A DNA stretch of 64,000 nucleotides, taken from NCBI GenBank assembly GCA_018417955.1, contig JACTVC010000010.1:1128763-1192762 (forward strand). Direction: 5' to 3'. Shown piece after piece: positions 45,537-56,560 of the stretch. Positions within the stretch are counted from its first letter, which is position 1. Each line of letters begins with the position of its first letter. Position numbers and translations under genes: made by a program. The notes under the pieces were generated by a model, which was not told where the DNA came from, made no database searches, and saw only the letters and a list, made by a program, of their open reading frames with translations. The stretch comes from Laccaria trichodermophora (lineage: Eukaryota > Basidiomycota > Agaricomycetes > Agaricales > Hydnangiaceae).

Positions 45537-48500
45537 TTAACCTACCCGAACAGCGAGGGTTGCAATAGCTGGAATATCATTGATCTCTACATCATGGGAT
45601 GCAACGTGGTTCTTCAGGAACTGGAGTGGAAGGATAGGTGGTGGTCCCTGCTCATCGTCAAGTAGGTATTGCCCATCATGCCAGAGCTTAACTCCAAATG
45701 ACGCACTGTACGGCCATCAGTAATGGGGCTTAGAACTTGTAGCAATGAAGGAAAAACTTACTACACATCCCAGACCGTTTGCCGCAGGTCCATGTGAAGG
45801 GGACGAAACCAACGGAAATGTCCCAGGGTAAACGTAAGGTTAGCTCCCTGATTAATATGTATCAGATCCAGTAATTCTCCAACCCATGTATCTCCGCGTT
45901 CGGACACAAAAACCTCTACCAAAGAGTTCTTCAAATCTCTTGAACGATTTGCAGCATGATAGCGCCGTTGATTCACAACAGCGTAGTCGAAGAAGAACGC
46001 CTTCTTGAGCAGAGGTACTGATTCTGGAGGTGGGTTGGGTGCTATATCAGATCGCAATTGCAGATGGGGAAGGACTACCATGAGATACTGAAGAACCGTA
46101 GAATAAAGTGAGGGGTCGAGATCTCGTTTTTCGAAATGTAGGCTGAGGGAGAAGACAATGCCGTCTGGGTGGTGTTAAAGTTAATTCTGTAGACTTATGA
46201 ATGCGAACTAATTTCTTACCATCTTGATAATGTTCTTCAAGATCGCGAGCTAATGCTTGAATAGTACCTCGATCATCAGCTGTGGCATCAAACATGTGTC
46301 GAACTGCAGTTTGGAAAATGGCGGGCTGATCACTTCGAGCTGCTCGAGCCACCTAAATAATGACTTAGTCTCAGAAAATACAAAGATCAAAGAGATGTCA
46401 CCATGCGAGAGGTTGCAACAGTTCGATGAAACTCCCGAAAGAATGTAGTCTCTAGTTCACCCCCACCGTGGTTGTTTGTTTTATAGCTTTTCAGAACCTT
46501 GTTCAAGCGTTCAAATAGAAAGGTCCAGAAGCCATGCATAGGGCCAAAGTCACGGAGACACTCTGATGTGTGAGTGGCATAATGGTGGTTTGGTCGAATA
46601 ACATCTGGACCATAAAGCTATAGATTGAAGAGGTGAATGTATGAAGTTTGGCAGGGGTCTATAAGACTCACCTCAACCAGCTCCTGGCAGTATTCACGTA
46701 GCAATCGGTCAGCTTCATCTATTTGATCATCATTAATTTCACATCCTAACAAAAGGCGAAGCGCACGGCCCAGCTTTAAAAAGTTAGATGGGTCATCGGG
46801 ATGAAGACAAGAAGGAAGATTGTCGTCGTCATCATCAGATGCAGGGTCCTCATCCCCTTGAACACGACGCGTGCGTTTTGAGGTTGTCGCAGTTGACGAT
46901 GCGGCCACTGCAGTTGCGGTTGACGTTGTGGTTGCGGTTGACGTTGTGGTTGCAGTTGACGTTGTGGTTGCAGTTGACATTGTGGTTGCGGTTGACGTTG
47001 AGGTTGACATTGTAGTCTCATGTTGACGTACTTCACGTTCGTGTTGTTTCTGTGTGGCCACTGCTTGTTTCTTGGCTGCCGCCTTTTGTTTCTTAGCTGC
47101 AGCAGCGCGTGCCTTTTTTTCGATGCGAGCTTTGTTTGCTGCCTCACGCTGCTTCCTTGCGTCAGAGGGTTCAAGCATGTAATCATGCCAGATCTGCGGA
47201 ATCTATGAAGGCTGGGTCCAAGTCAAATCTTCCAAAAGTGGACTAAACGCACAGCGATTGGGGCAACAACGACAGCCATTAGTAACCACTGATCTGCAGT
47301 AAGGGAACCACCAGCTGGGATGCCAATTAACGAGGGCAGACGGCCAAGGTATGCTGGCATGTTAAACTGTGGGGTAATTGCTAAGTGACCTCAGGTCACA
47401 AAATGAGAACAGCCTTACATCGCTCAGGATGTGATGGAGTGCACGGAGCTCCTTGGTTTTGCGGAGGATTTTACCTTGGACCCAAATATGATAGAAATGA
47501 GTTTTGATGAGCCCTGCATATGATCTGTGAATGCTAGTGAAAAGATTACAGAAGGGGGGATGCTTACCAAGGAGTAGATTGTGCATGGGGTCGATTATTA
47601 TCATACATACTAGATCAAAATAGGGTAGCCGAGCAAACTCTGACCAGCGCGCAGCATTTAATTTGACAAATTCATCGCGTGCACTTGCTGACTGGAGATT
47701 GGCATATCTTTCACCAGCCTCACGATGTTCTGCATCGGTACGTGCACGAAATCCTGCCCAATGTATTGGTAAGAAGTCTAAAATAATTTCTAACGTTACA
47801 CACCATTCTTTTGGAAGGACTCCGGTGAAGACTTGTCTGCTTGTTTGATCCAGCATCGCGTGCAAAAGAATGTGTGGGAATGGGCTCCAAATCCACCCAT
47901 TTTATGTGCTGCAGGTTTATCACAGCAGATGCAAATGAGAATGACTCGTATGAGCCGTCCAGCAGGACAAGACGGCGTTGGTATCAGGATACCATCACGC
48001 CAGAGCCGAAGCAATTCATTGATGATAATGCGCATAAACCGTTGGCATTGGTCGGGGGTGGGTTCCTTAGGACCAGGCATGATGCCAAAGAGGAGGAGGT
48101 TAGCTGTTCGGTACCTGTTTATAGAATTTTAGTGAAATATGAATGACAAGATAAAAAATGACATACCGTAGATGATCTCGAAGGTTGGCTATGTTGAAAG
48201 ACATGGGGCCAGAGGTATGGGACGGCGCAATTTGGCTGCGAAGATACGAAAACCTACAATGGGTTAGATTCTACAAGAAGTACAAATCTTAGTGGACGTA
48301 CCAGTCAACGCCAAGGGTTACTGCAATACGCAGTTCACCATTAGGGCCATTTGAATCACCTGAATCATTCCGAAAGAAGTTAGTGCCATCGGCGGCCTTC
48401 AGGTTCTTGGTAATTTCTCCGTCGAAAACATCAAAATATTTTCCGGGGATGCGAACGCGTCGCCGCCAACTGTCCAGCTCCTCCTCAACACCAGGAAGTG

Positions 48501-49605
48501 AAAGAACACTAACTAATTGTGACTCTATACTCTTGTATGGAAAGCGAAGAAGAGGTGTTTGAGTCGGCCCGGGTGCAGGCACATGGGATGAAGCTCCCAG
48601 CCTCGGTTGATTTGCTTTAAAAACAAATGTGCTGCAATTCTTGCAAATCGACGGTGTGTCTAGTGTGTCTGGATAAACTTCCAAACAGCTGGGGCACATT
48701 GGGAGGATGTTGAATGTTGGTTCCACATCAAGCTTGCCCATAATGCGATGAAGTGTGAGTGTTGGAGGAGGATTGATAGTTTGCCCAAATGACTGGATTA
48801 TAAGGCAAACAACATTCACGAGAGCCGTACATGCTCGAACAGGGAGGTGAAACTGGAGGTGAAGCCACGAGACAAGCATGTAGAGCAGGTATATACCGGG
48901 ATGGGGATGAACAGCAGCGGAATCAGGAGGTGGAAGGGGGAGGGAAGGTGAAGGTTTATAAAAAGGATCTGGTGTGTTCTCGTCATGTTTATGATCAGGA
49001 ACGCCAATGCAAATAGGTGGGAGGTGGTCCATCGCAGAGTCAATGCGACTCAATAAACTGGTGCTGTCAGGAGATGAGTCTGCAGAAACTGGAGTGACGA
49101 CGGCCGGGGAGTGTGGGATCAATGCAGGCTCCTCTTCGGGGAGTGATGGCTCTTCCCAGTCATCATCCATGAGCGGTTCAGCGATAGGAATGTCCGGCTC
49201 CAAAAGGGCATCAATATGTAACTGGCGTGCACGCTCCTCCTGTGCACGAAGAGCAGCAGCCCGTCGCTGACTGATAGGTGTTCCGGGAGGCTGTCCTACC
49301 AACGGCAATGTGCCTGGCTGAGTTGGTGTCTGAGGAAGAACCGTCGCCGCTTGCTGCGGGGGTGTGGATGGCAAAGGATTTGAGCTGTTGGGGTCATTGG
49401 AAAGTGGAATTGGCTGCCCGTTGTTTGAGGGAGACTGGGCAGTAGGAGGCATGGTTGTTGTGAGACCAGCCATCCTCGCCATAAGGACTTTGTCCTGCTG
49501 AAGGTGCGCCCGACGATCCTCTTGCGAAACATGCATTATCCCACCACATTTGCTGCACTCACAAGGCACCTCCCTTCGCCTGCCTCGTTTTGGTGGCTTT
49601 ACCAA
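45537..49605 (-). mobile_element. Tnp2-type (CACTA superfamily) transposase gene
   Basis: The large multi-exon gene starts at 49605 (MVKPPKRGRRREVPCECSKC), and further zinc-knuckle Cys pairs occur in FNILPMCPSCLEVYP and ICKNCSTF. The core carries the Tnp2 signatures: GPKEPTPDQCQRFMRIIINE, ICCDKPAAHKMGGFGAHSHT, CMIIIDPMHNLLLG, RPNHHYATHTSECLRDFGPM and HGFWTFLFERLNKVLKSYK. The last exons encode GHFRWFRPLHMDLRQTVWD and VKLWHDGQYLLDDEQGPPPI, with the stop at 45537. No inactivating stop was seen in the exons I followed, so the transposase may be functional. A Lys/Ala-rich and Ser/Thr-Ala-repeat segment interrupts it near 46.9-47.1 kb. Element termini were not located. Confidence 0.8.
46905..47015. 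repeat. 18-bp minisatellite inside the transposase gene
   Basis: About five to six head-to-tail units of GTTGCGGTTGACGTTGTG (G/A variation) lie in frame in the transposase coding strand. They give a Thr/Ser/Ala repeat (STATT). The unit is a multiple of three, so copy changes keep the frame. Confidence 0.8.
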
Positions 49606-49849
49606 GAATTATCAGTCAACAGCTCTCCAACACTATTGTGAAAACATACCATTTTAGACTGGCGTAATGAAGTTTAGGAAGGTGGAAAAAGGAATTATAA
49701 TGACATGACTTGAAAGGAGCGGTAGGGACAAGGGCTGATGTTGAAAGTGAGCAATTTTCATTTACTGTCGTTCGGTGAGACTCAAAGAGCAGAAGCGAAA
49801 AAAAAGACAAACAATGTTTTAAGCCTTGGGAAGGTTCGTCTAGACGTTT
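49606..49849. other. Upstream region of the transposase
   Basis: This should contain the transposase promoter and the right transposon end. No terminal repeat could be matched to the other side by eye. Confidence 0.3.
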
Positions 49850-50666
49850 TGGAGGTGGTTCCGCAAGTAAATTTCCACCGTCGCCAGTCAGCAAAACCAG
49901 AGTAGAAGCAGATATAAAGCCCAGCGTCCTGCGGAGTTGGGAGAACGGCGCCGACGTACGCTGTGTGTTTATCAACACAACCAAATACAGCTATGCCTTC
50001 TGGCACATACCTCTGGTGGGTGCGAAATGGATGACCTGTTGAAGTAGTCAGAAGGGGACACATCGTCAGGATATTCTGGTGACTAGCCAGAATCATCACG
50101 CCGATGGCTCACAGGTGTAGAGGTCGTTTCTGATGTGTCCCGGGCGTAAACTGGTAAAGAGCTGGATTAAATACATCACGACTTTGCAGGGTTGCGGTGG
50201 GGAACCAGCGTAACACGACGCGACGCGTTTGTGGACGACTGTATGCCCGAAATTTCTCTACATTTGCTCTACATACAACTACGTTACGTGCAAACGCCTA
50301 CTAGACTACTGCAGAGGATGCATCTGGCGATCACAGATACTTTACTTCATTGTCCATTAGCGCCCTCCTGTAAGCTAGTGATTCTGCATAATCCAGATCA
50401 GACGCGCGAGGCTTGTGGCTGCGGGTGTTATAAGATCTCGTCGTGAGGGCTGTGGAGACCTCTCTTCTGTGAGCTAATGAGGTCCGCTGGATACCAGCAT
50501 GATTAAACTTGAGAAGAAGAGGACAAGCAAAACATACCGAAACACCCATGCACCAGGCAAGAAGTCTTGTTGACACCCGTTCGTTCTCGGACATGGTCGA
50601 GAGATCCGCCAGAACGTCAACCATGTGAGATCGTGGTTGCCAAAATGTGTGTGTGCCGGCGCTCAA
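49850..50666 (-). other. Possible unrecognised minus-strand gene
   Basis: An open frame from 50666 encodes MSAGTHTFWQPRSHMVDVLA, with a splice-like gtatgt...ccag to RTSLAHRREVSTALTTRSYN. A second open segment near 50000-49860 encodes RYVPEGIAVFGCVDKHTAYV and GAVLPTPQDAGLYICFYSGF. Codon patterns look plausible, but I could not link the exons or name a family. Confidence 0.3.
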
Positions 50667-50849
50667 GGATACCCAGTCAGGTGCATCCAGTTCGCATTTT
50701 AATTAAAATGCGAAACCAAAAATCCACATCATAGAGTGTACGGCCCGGCGGACCGTCGGAGTGTGGAAAACACACAACGAACACACTCAAAACACTCTAT
50801 AACGCCGCTAGCATTTCATGATTTCTATCATGCCTTTAAGTTCTCACCT

Positions 50850-51555
50850 CCGTATTTCTTGCTTGCGGGAGGGACGGACGAGTGCCGTTTAAGGGTCCCG
50901 ATACTGGTGGGCTCAAGCTCACCGCTCTCATCACCGTCATACCGACCTACACGTGACCGACACCGACACAACGCAAATGGCGGGAGTCGGGACTTGGTCG
51001 GGACTCAGGTTTTCAAGTCCTAACCTTCGATCTGGTCCTGCCGACATTTCTGATTTTCGTCATGACCCTCTTATGCAATGGCAACATAGCCGCTACCTGT
51101 TTCTGCTGTCTATCGTTTTTCCCAAGTTCTTCTAACTGTTGCCCTTGGCCTTTGGTGGGACGACCGGCTGCGTATGCTTGCGCTTCACCATGTCAGCATC
51201 CGTTTCTTTCGTTTCATTGGCATGCTGATAATATTGTAAGGTACGTTCTGCGTCAACTAAATCGCCCACTGGGTTGGTTTTACGCGCTACGGCGACGTTC
51301 TTTAGATCATTTCCTCTCAGCCATACTAACGATGGGTTCCACAATATTCATCAGTTCCCGATAGACTACCGAAACGAAACTGCGAAAGGACTCTTGGTTA
51401 TGCCTCTCAAAGAACTGAAAAGGATTCAAGACTCGTTGGCCTGGCCAAAAACACCCGACAACATGTCAATAGTCGCTTGGGCACAATGCGAGCCTCGAGT
51501 CTACAGCACTTCTAACATAATTCAGTTCAGAGGGAATCCAATTTCCGAACACTGA
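50850..51555 (+). pseudogene. Desaturase pseudogene (copy 2)
   Basis: This is a degraded copy of the gene at 30462-31664. NLRSGPADISDFRHDPLMQW and the C-terminal LKELKRIQDSLAWPKTPDN ... NPISEH are recognisable. The HRLWSH exon is gone, the middle His box is scrambled (HRHNANGGSRD), the HNFHH region is shortened and frames are broken. It is part of the segment duplicated from 30.5-38.0 kb. Confidence 0.8.
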
Positions 51556-51844
51556 AACTTGTTTCTGGCTTTATCCACGACGTTTCTTCGTTCTTGGACC
51601 AGGGCGCAGTCAAAGACATGACAGCGTATATTCAATGTTCGGGAGCATTGCTGAACTTGAAGACCCTTTGGAATGTTTCCCACCTAGCTGCTCTTGACGA
51701 CGCGTGTTGACGTGCTAGCTGGTGTCGAGTCAGTCTCGCATCACCGTTTTCCAGCCTCTTAGCATTTGTTAACTGCACAACGGAAGCGTGAACTATCGAA
51801 TGGATCATAGACGAGTCATACCATAGCAACTAGTCATAATAAAA

Positions 51845-51965
51845 TAATTCACCCTAACCGATTCCGCTTCTTCAGCAATACAATGTACTCAAACATGCCC
51901 GCAGTCACCCAGAGCACGAACTACTCATAGTCAACGATTGGCGATAGATCTGAATGAAAGGAAGG
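51845..51965 (-). repeat. MFS-tail repeat downstream of CRN3
   Basis: Minus-strand reading gives a CTCTGGGTGACTGCGGGCATGTTTGAGTACATT-like segment followed by GAAGAAGCGGAATCGG. This matches the terminal exon and preceding intron of MFS C and E (54695-54830). Upstream MFS exons are absent. Together with the full MFS E tail at 54.7 kb it brackets CRN3 in direct orientation. Confidence 0.7.
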
Positions 51966-51977
51966 AGGTCTTGTTCA

Positions 51978-54533
51978 TTAGTCGTAGGCCTCAGAACAAC
52001 TTGAGAGTTGATTGGACCTTCCCCATAGCGCATGCTCCTCGATTCCAAGAACATGCTGGTCGACTTTCTCGAACCACTCATTTGAATCACGGTCACCTTC
52101 ATACCTCTGAATATGAAAAGTCGAAGCTATTTGCTCCGGCACCACAAATATAAGCCGCCAGTGGTTGCCCAGGATCGAGGGTCGAAGGTTGGCAAGTATA
52201 CAAGCTCGTTTGAGCCATGATTCGATTCTCTCGAGATCAACGACTGCCACAGGATGCTCTGTTTCAACAGTAACATGGATTACGGTTAAAACGTCCCCTG
52301 GGATATAGAGGATAGAAATTGCAGGAAAGTCTGGATCTTGCGGGACCAGGTGAACAGACTTTTGCTGGGTGACTGCGTCCTCGAGCAAGTGGGGGAATGT
52401 TGACGAATGAGAGAAGGAATTCTCCGTGGGACCAGGATACATCCACTGGGAGGTGTTGGATCCAATCAGACACCGGATCGTGAATCGCTCCCGCCCCTTG
52501 AGAGCATTGAGGCGCTTCAACAATTGCACCTGAAAAATCTGACCGCGAATGGTCCCCTCATCAGGCAAGTCTTTAATCATGTTGTAGAATTCGAATGACG
52601 CATCCGCTTGATGATGTTCATAGATTTTTAACAAGGTAGTCAAAGCCCATGGGGAAATCGCTGCTGTTGTAACCTGGCTCAACATACGACGATCATCTTT
52701 TGGTGAGATCTGAAATATGGAGTGCGAGATCGATTTCCTTGAGCAGGTTTCACGCCAAATACTTTCCAAGGAAGTTTTTTTCGCAGTCTCGTCTATCTTT
52801 TTTTCAATGCTCCCCAAGTAGCCAAGCAAGTAATGTGGTTTCAATCTTGCATTAAAGCAGGTGCGAGGGTTGAAACCAAAATATGTTGTTAATTCTTGGA
52901 GGCGGGAGTAGGGTAAATGTGGCACAGCAAGAAACATTCTATAAAGCATATCAATGGAGTTCCCTGACTTGCAGGCTATCACCCACCCTGTTATATAAAG
53001 CTCCTGACGTGACCACAGAGTGGTCACAATCCTGTTCAAAACAGCGCCGTTGCCCATCTTTGTTGTCCATTTTTCATCTGCCACGTTTGGTAAGCATGCC
53101 CCAATGATTTTAATGTAATGATTGTCGATAATAAACTGCGCCGGTCGGGGTGATGGCCCATCAGCATCAAAGAAGGCTACAACACCTTCGGTCGACCAGG
53201 AATTGACTACCTCGATCGATGATTCAGCGATTAGATAAACCGTATTCTCATGCTTTTCGTTTCGAATGGGTTGAAATAAACATCGGGTGCCCGCGAGCAT
53301 GCTTTGTATCAATCGATAATAAAGGTAAGCAGTCTTACCTGTGCCGAAGTGAGATCTAGCATGAAAATAAAGATAGAATCCCACCTATTCCAGGCTGGCC
53401 AGTTATGATTGCAGAACCACGACCGTCCTGTGGTAGGTCATTCAGCATCTTGGAGAGGATGTGGTATTCTTTCCGAATGAGAAGCGGCATAGGCATGCAT
53501 GGTGGTGGAGACTGGAGATTTAAGCTGGAAAGATCCAAGTATTCAAGTGCAAATGGGAAGAGGGAACCAAGTTCTTCATCAACCTCATCGTCACCTTCAG
53601 TTTGATCATCATTATGATTGATTGATTGCACAATGCGATGAGGGCCATGGTCGGTGACCAAGCAGTTGTTGCTGGATTGGAGTGCAGCAAGCCTGGCCGT
53701 TACAACACCAGCAGTACCATTCCAACAATCCTCTTCTTGGACATTCAGATAAAGCTTTGTCATGCTCTCTTGCAACCTGTTGTAATCTGTAAGTGTGAGT
53801 GTGACGCTGCGGAACAGTTCTTGACGGAGGTCTTTGCGATTCCAGATCTTCTTGTGGAGCTCCTGAAGCCAATCCGGAATCTCTGATGGAAAATGGGGGT
53901 AGATAAATGAGCAAGGGCAGGAAGCTACAGTTAGGAAGAAGAAATGTTGTAACCCACCGTCTGGACTGGTCAAACGAGCTCGTTTAAACGGCGGCCCTGT
54001 AGTGGCAAAGGCAACAGTCGGAACCCGAATACTTATATGCATAAGTCACATACACTCACCAGGTTCATCTTCTGGGGCAAAGTGAATGTCAATTGACATA
54101 TAGACTGTGACACAGATGAAACTTGCCTGGTGCTTGGGTTCTCATAGGGAACTTCACAAGTATGTGAAGCCTTCGATCAGCAACCCCGCCTGGGAAGACA
54201 TCACCTAAACTTTCAGAGGGTTCCTTCATTTTAACAGCAATATCCTCAATCTCTCCTTGTGCTTTGATGCGTTGTAAAAGAGTAGCTGCGGGAGCGACAA
54301 GGACTGGCTCGTTTAGCTAACATGGTTCAGCTACAAAGGATTGAATTGGCTTAAAATGTGCTCACCTTATATAACGGGATATCTTGAGCATCGTATTGGC
54401 GCATGCGATTCAACGAGGCTTTGATCATCACCTTGAGGTCAAAAACCGGCTGGTCCAGGCCGATGTCAACAGCGAATACCTCATTGGAGCCACCGTCCAG
54501 AGGGATGCACCAAAACCGCTTCGATTTTACCAT
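51978..54533 (-). CDS. Crinkler/RHS-like P-loop NTPase effector CRN3
   Basis: The header exon starts at 54533 (MVKSKRFWCIPLDGGSNEVF) and ends QDIPLYK, with an intron homologous to that of CRN1. The second header half contains RRLHILVKF-like residues and a GC-AG-type intron. GPPFKRARLTS is a possible NLS. The body begins DWLQELHKKIWNRKDLRQEL, then an acidic linker, FALEYLDLSSLNLQSPP, and Walker A (TGQPGIG-KTAYLYYRLI) split by an intron. A Walker B-like VVAFFDADG and IIGACLPN follow. The C-terminal domain has GQIFQVQLLKRLNALKG, PGDVLTVIHVTVETEHPV and HWRLIFVVPEQIASTFHIQ, resembling the restriction-nuclease-like domain of CRN/RHS proteins. The large exon from 53384 to 51978 is open throughout, so this copy looks intact. 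CRN proteins usually act in the nucleus. The target is unknown. Confidence 0.75.
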
Positions 54534-54694
54534 CTTGCATAGACAGTATGGGCTACGTTACGAGTGGGTTACGAGTTGCGTCATTTCGTCTCGAGAATAC
54601 CCGCCCCAAACAATCACAAACACGAGTCAGATGTCTGTCAGACGGAAAAGCTAGACGGAGCTGAGTGATAGTAAAATTACACTCCTTGGCAACT

Positions 54695-56560
54695 AATGAA
54701 TGGATTTCCACCATTCGCTTCTTTAGCGATACAAGTTGTCAAATGTACTGAAACATGCCCTCAGTCACAAATGGTAGGAACTATTCACAAACAATGGTCA
54801 ACGATTGGCAATAGAAAAGTAAAGAAAGCTCACCCCAAACAATCCGACAGGCCTCGCCCATATGAACTCGGGCGAAAGCAAACCCGATTGCACAGGCCTG
54901 GGCTCGAAGACTAGCCACTGAGAGCACCAGTTCGAAGACTAACACAAATAAGTCAGCGGGATTTTGCTACAGGAACGTGAGGGGCTCACCCAATTTCAGT
55001 AGGACAAAGAGCAAACAAAGCGAGCTCAGAAATAAAGAGTGAAAGCCAAGCTCCAGATAATAAGCCGTAGAATTCGGATGCGATCACTATGACTTTGACG
55101 CTTTGACTGGTGGTACGAGCGTCGAATGATGAGGGACGCGAAAATGGAAAGAAAGAAAGCCGGCACACAAGCTCGCGGCCAAAACTACCATGGTGGGGTT
55201 TAACAAGGTGAAAGATCCGTGCTTGTCCGCCAGGAGACCCATCAGGGTGGCGATGTTCGTGATTGCCAACTGTTAAAGAGGAGTCAGTATCAAGTACACC
55301 TGTACAATTGAAAGGGGACGGGTCAAGCGTACTGCAGATGAGGGTCAACATAAGCGTAACCCTCCATGTGCGAAGCAGGGAAGTACATCATCGGCGGGTA
55401 GGTGAACGTTCTGTAAGGACCATCATCAGAGGGAAGGGAGAGAGAGAGGAGAGAACAAGTCACGCGCACATAGCCAAAGCATGATACCGCTTCTTAAAAT
55501 ACATCAGCAGGCTCGCATGACGAAGCTTAGGGTTGAACAATCCCTTGAGGCTGTTGCCTATCTATGACCAGACACGCAAGGACCATGCATGTGGTAATGC
55601 GTACTGCTCCGCTGAACCGTTTTGTGGAGAGGAAGCTGCTAGCCATAATCATCGTCAGCTGGAATGCGGGGGAGAGACGAGGGGGCATACTCTAGCATTG
55701 CAGGTGATGGCATTGAAACCACTTATTGGCTTAGAAGGACGGAAAGAACTCGCCAAGTGGAAATACATTTGCATTAGCTGGAGCTTTGATCCCCGTAATG
55801 AACGCTCTCCGTTTCGTAAAGTGGTACAAGCCTGTACACGATGGTGATAGGTAAAAGGATCATGCCGAGCTCAGGCAATGCCTATGCCTACGCCTTGTAT
55901 CAGGAACAGCTATATATATCAAGGGCAAGATGGACGTAATGAACTTACGGGGGAGAAGGCACTGACGTGCATCAACTTACTGGATCGACAAAGGAGACCG
56001 AGAAGAACCTGGGTGATATATAAATACGAATGGGTGATGCGTGTAAGACAGAAAAAACGCACGACATCCAGAAGAACGCAGATTTGGGGACAACCCAACG
56101 GAAATGGTATACGCCGACTGCTTCGCCCGCTAGGAACGCCAGAAGGAAGAGTGATGCAAATTGGAGACTTCCTATCACTCTACATTCTGAGTAAGTATAG
56201 TGAAAGAAGGACATGGGAAAAAAGAGACACACGCAAGCTTGCTTCGCGAATGGAGTTTTGTGTTCACCTAGTAAATGATCGCGGTTTACGCTCATGTAAG
56301 GATGCACCTGATGAAAGCTGTAATTCATCATATAACCAACACAATTCCGACTCTAAAATTGCTTACCCGAACGGGCAAAACTGCATGAGCCACCTAAATC
56401 CCCCATCAGCCCCACCACGCCAACGAAAGACGCGTTACGTCCCAACGACAATCATCCACGCCAACAAATCCTTCTCCAAAATGTCCTTCTTTGCAACATT
56501 TGTCTGCGCCTCGGAACCAGGATTAGAGTCCACCAATGGCGGAATCGATTTTAGATTGGG
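54695..56560 (-). pseudogene. MFS transporter copy E, decayed
   Basis: This is a degraded relative of MFS C on the same strand: EKDLLAWMIVVGT, FASLFLLAFLAGEAVGVYHF, MGLLADKHGSFTLLNP and a damaged last exon near 54700. Internal deletions and frame changes are frequent, for example the missing HIVM segment before GLLADKHG. At about 56560 the homology stops abruptly and CRN5 sequence begins, so the 5' end (the long N-terminal extension) is lost. Confidence 0.8.

Noticed and set aside
46788..47208. Leu-rich plus-strand open frames at the transposase minisatellite
   Set aside because: They are antisense readings of the repeat in the transposase coding strand.
43540..49760. CACTTTC...GAAAGTG ends as the terminal repeats of the Tnp2 element
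   Set aside because: Only about seven bases match and the flanking triplets differ, so this is not better than chance.
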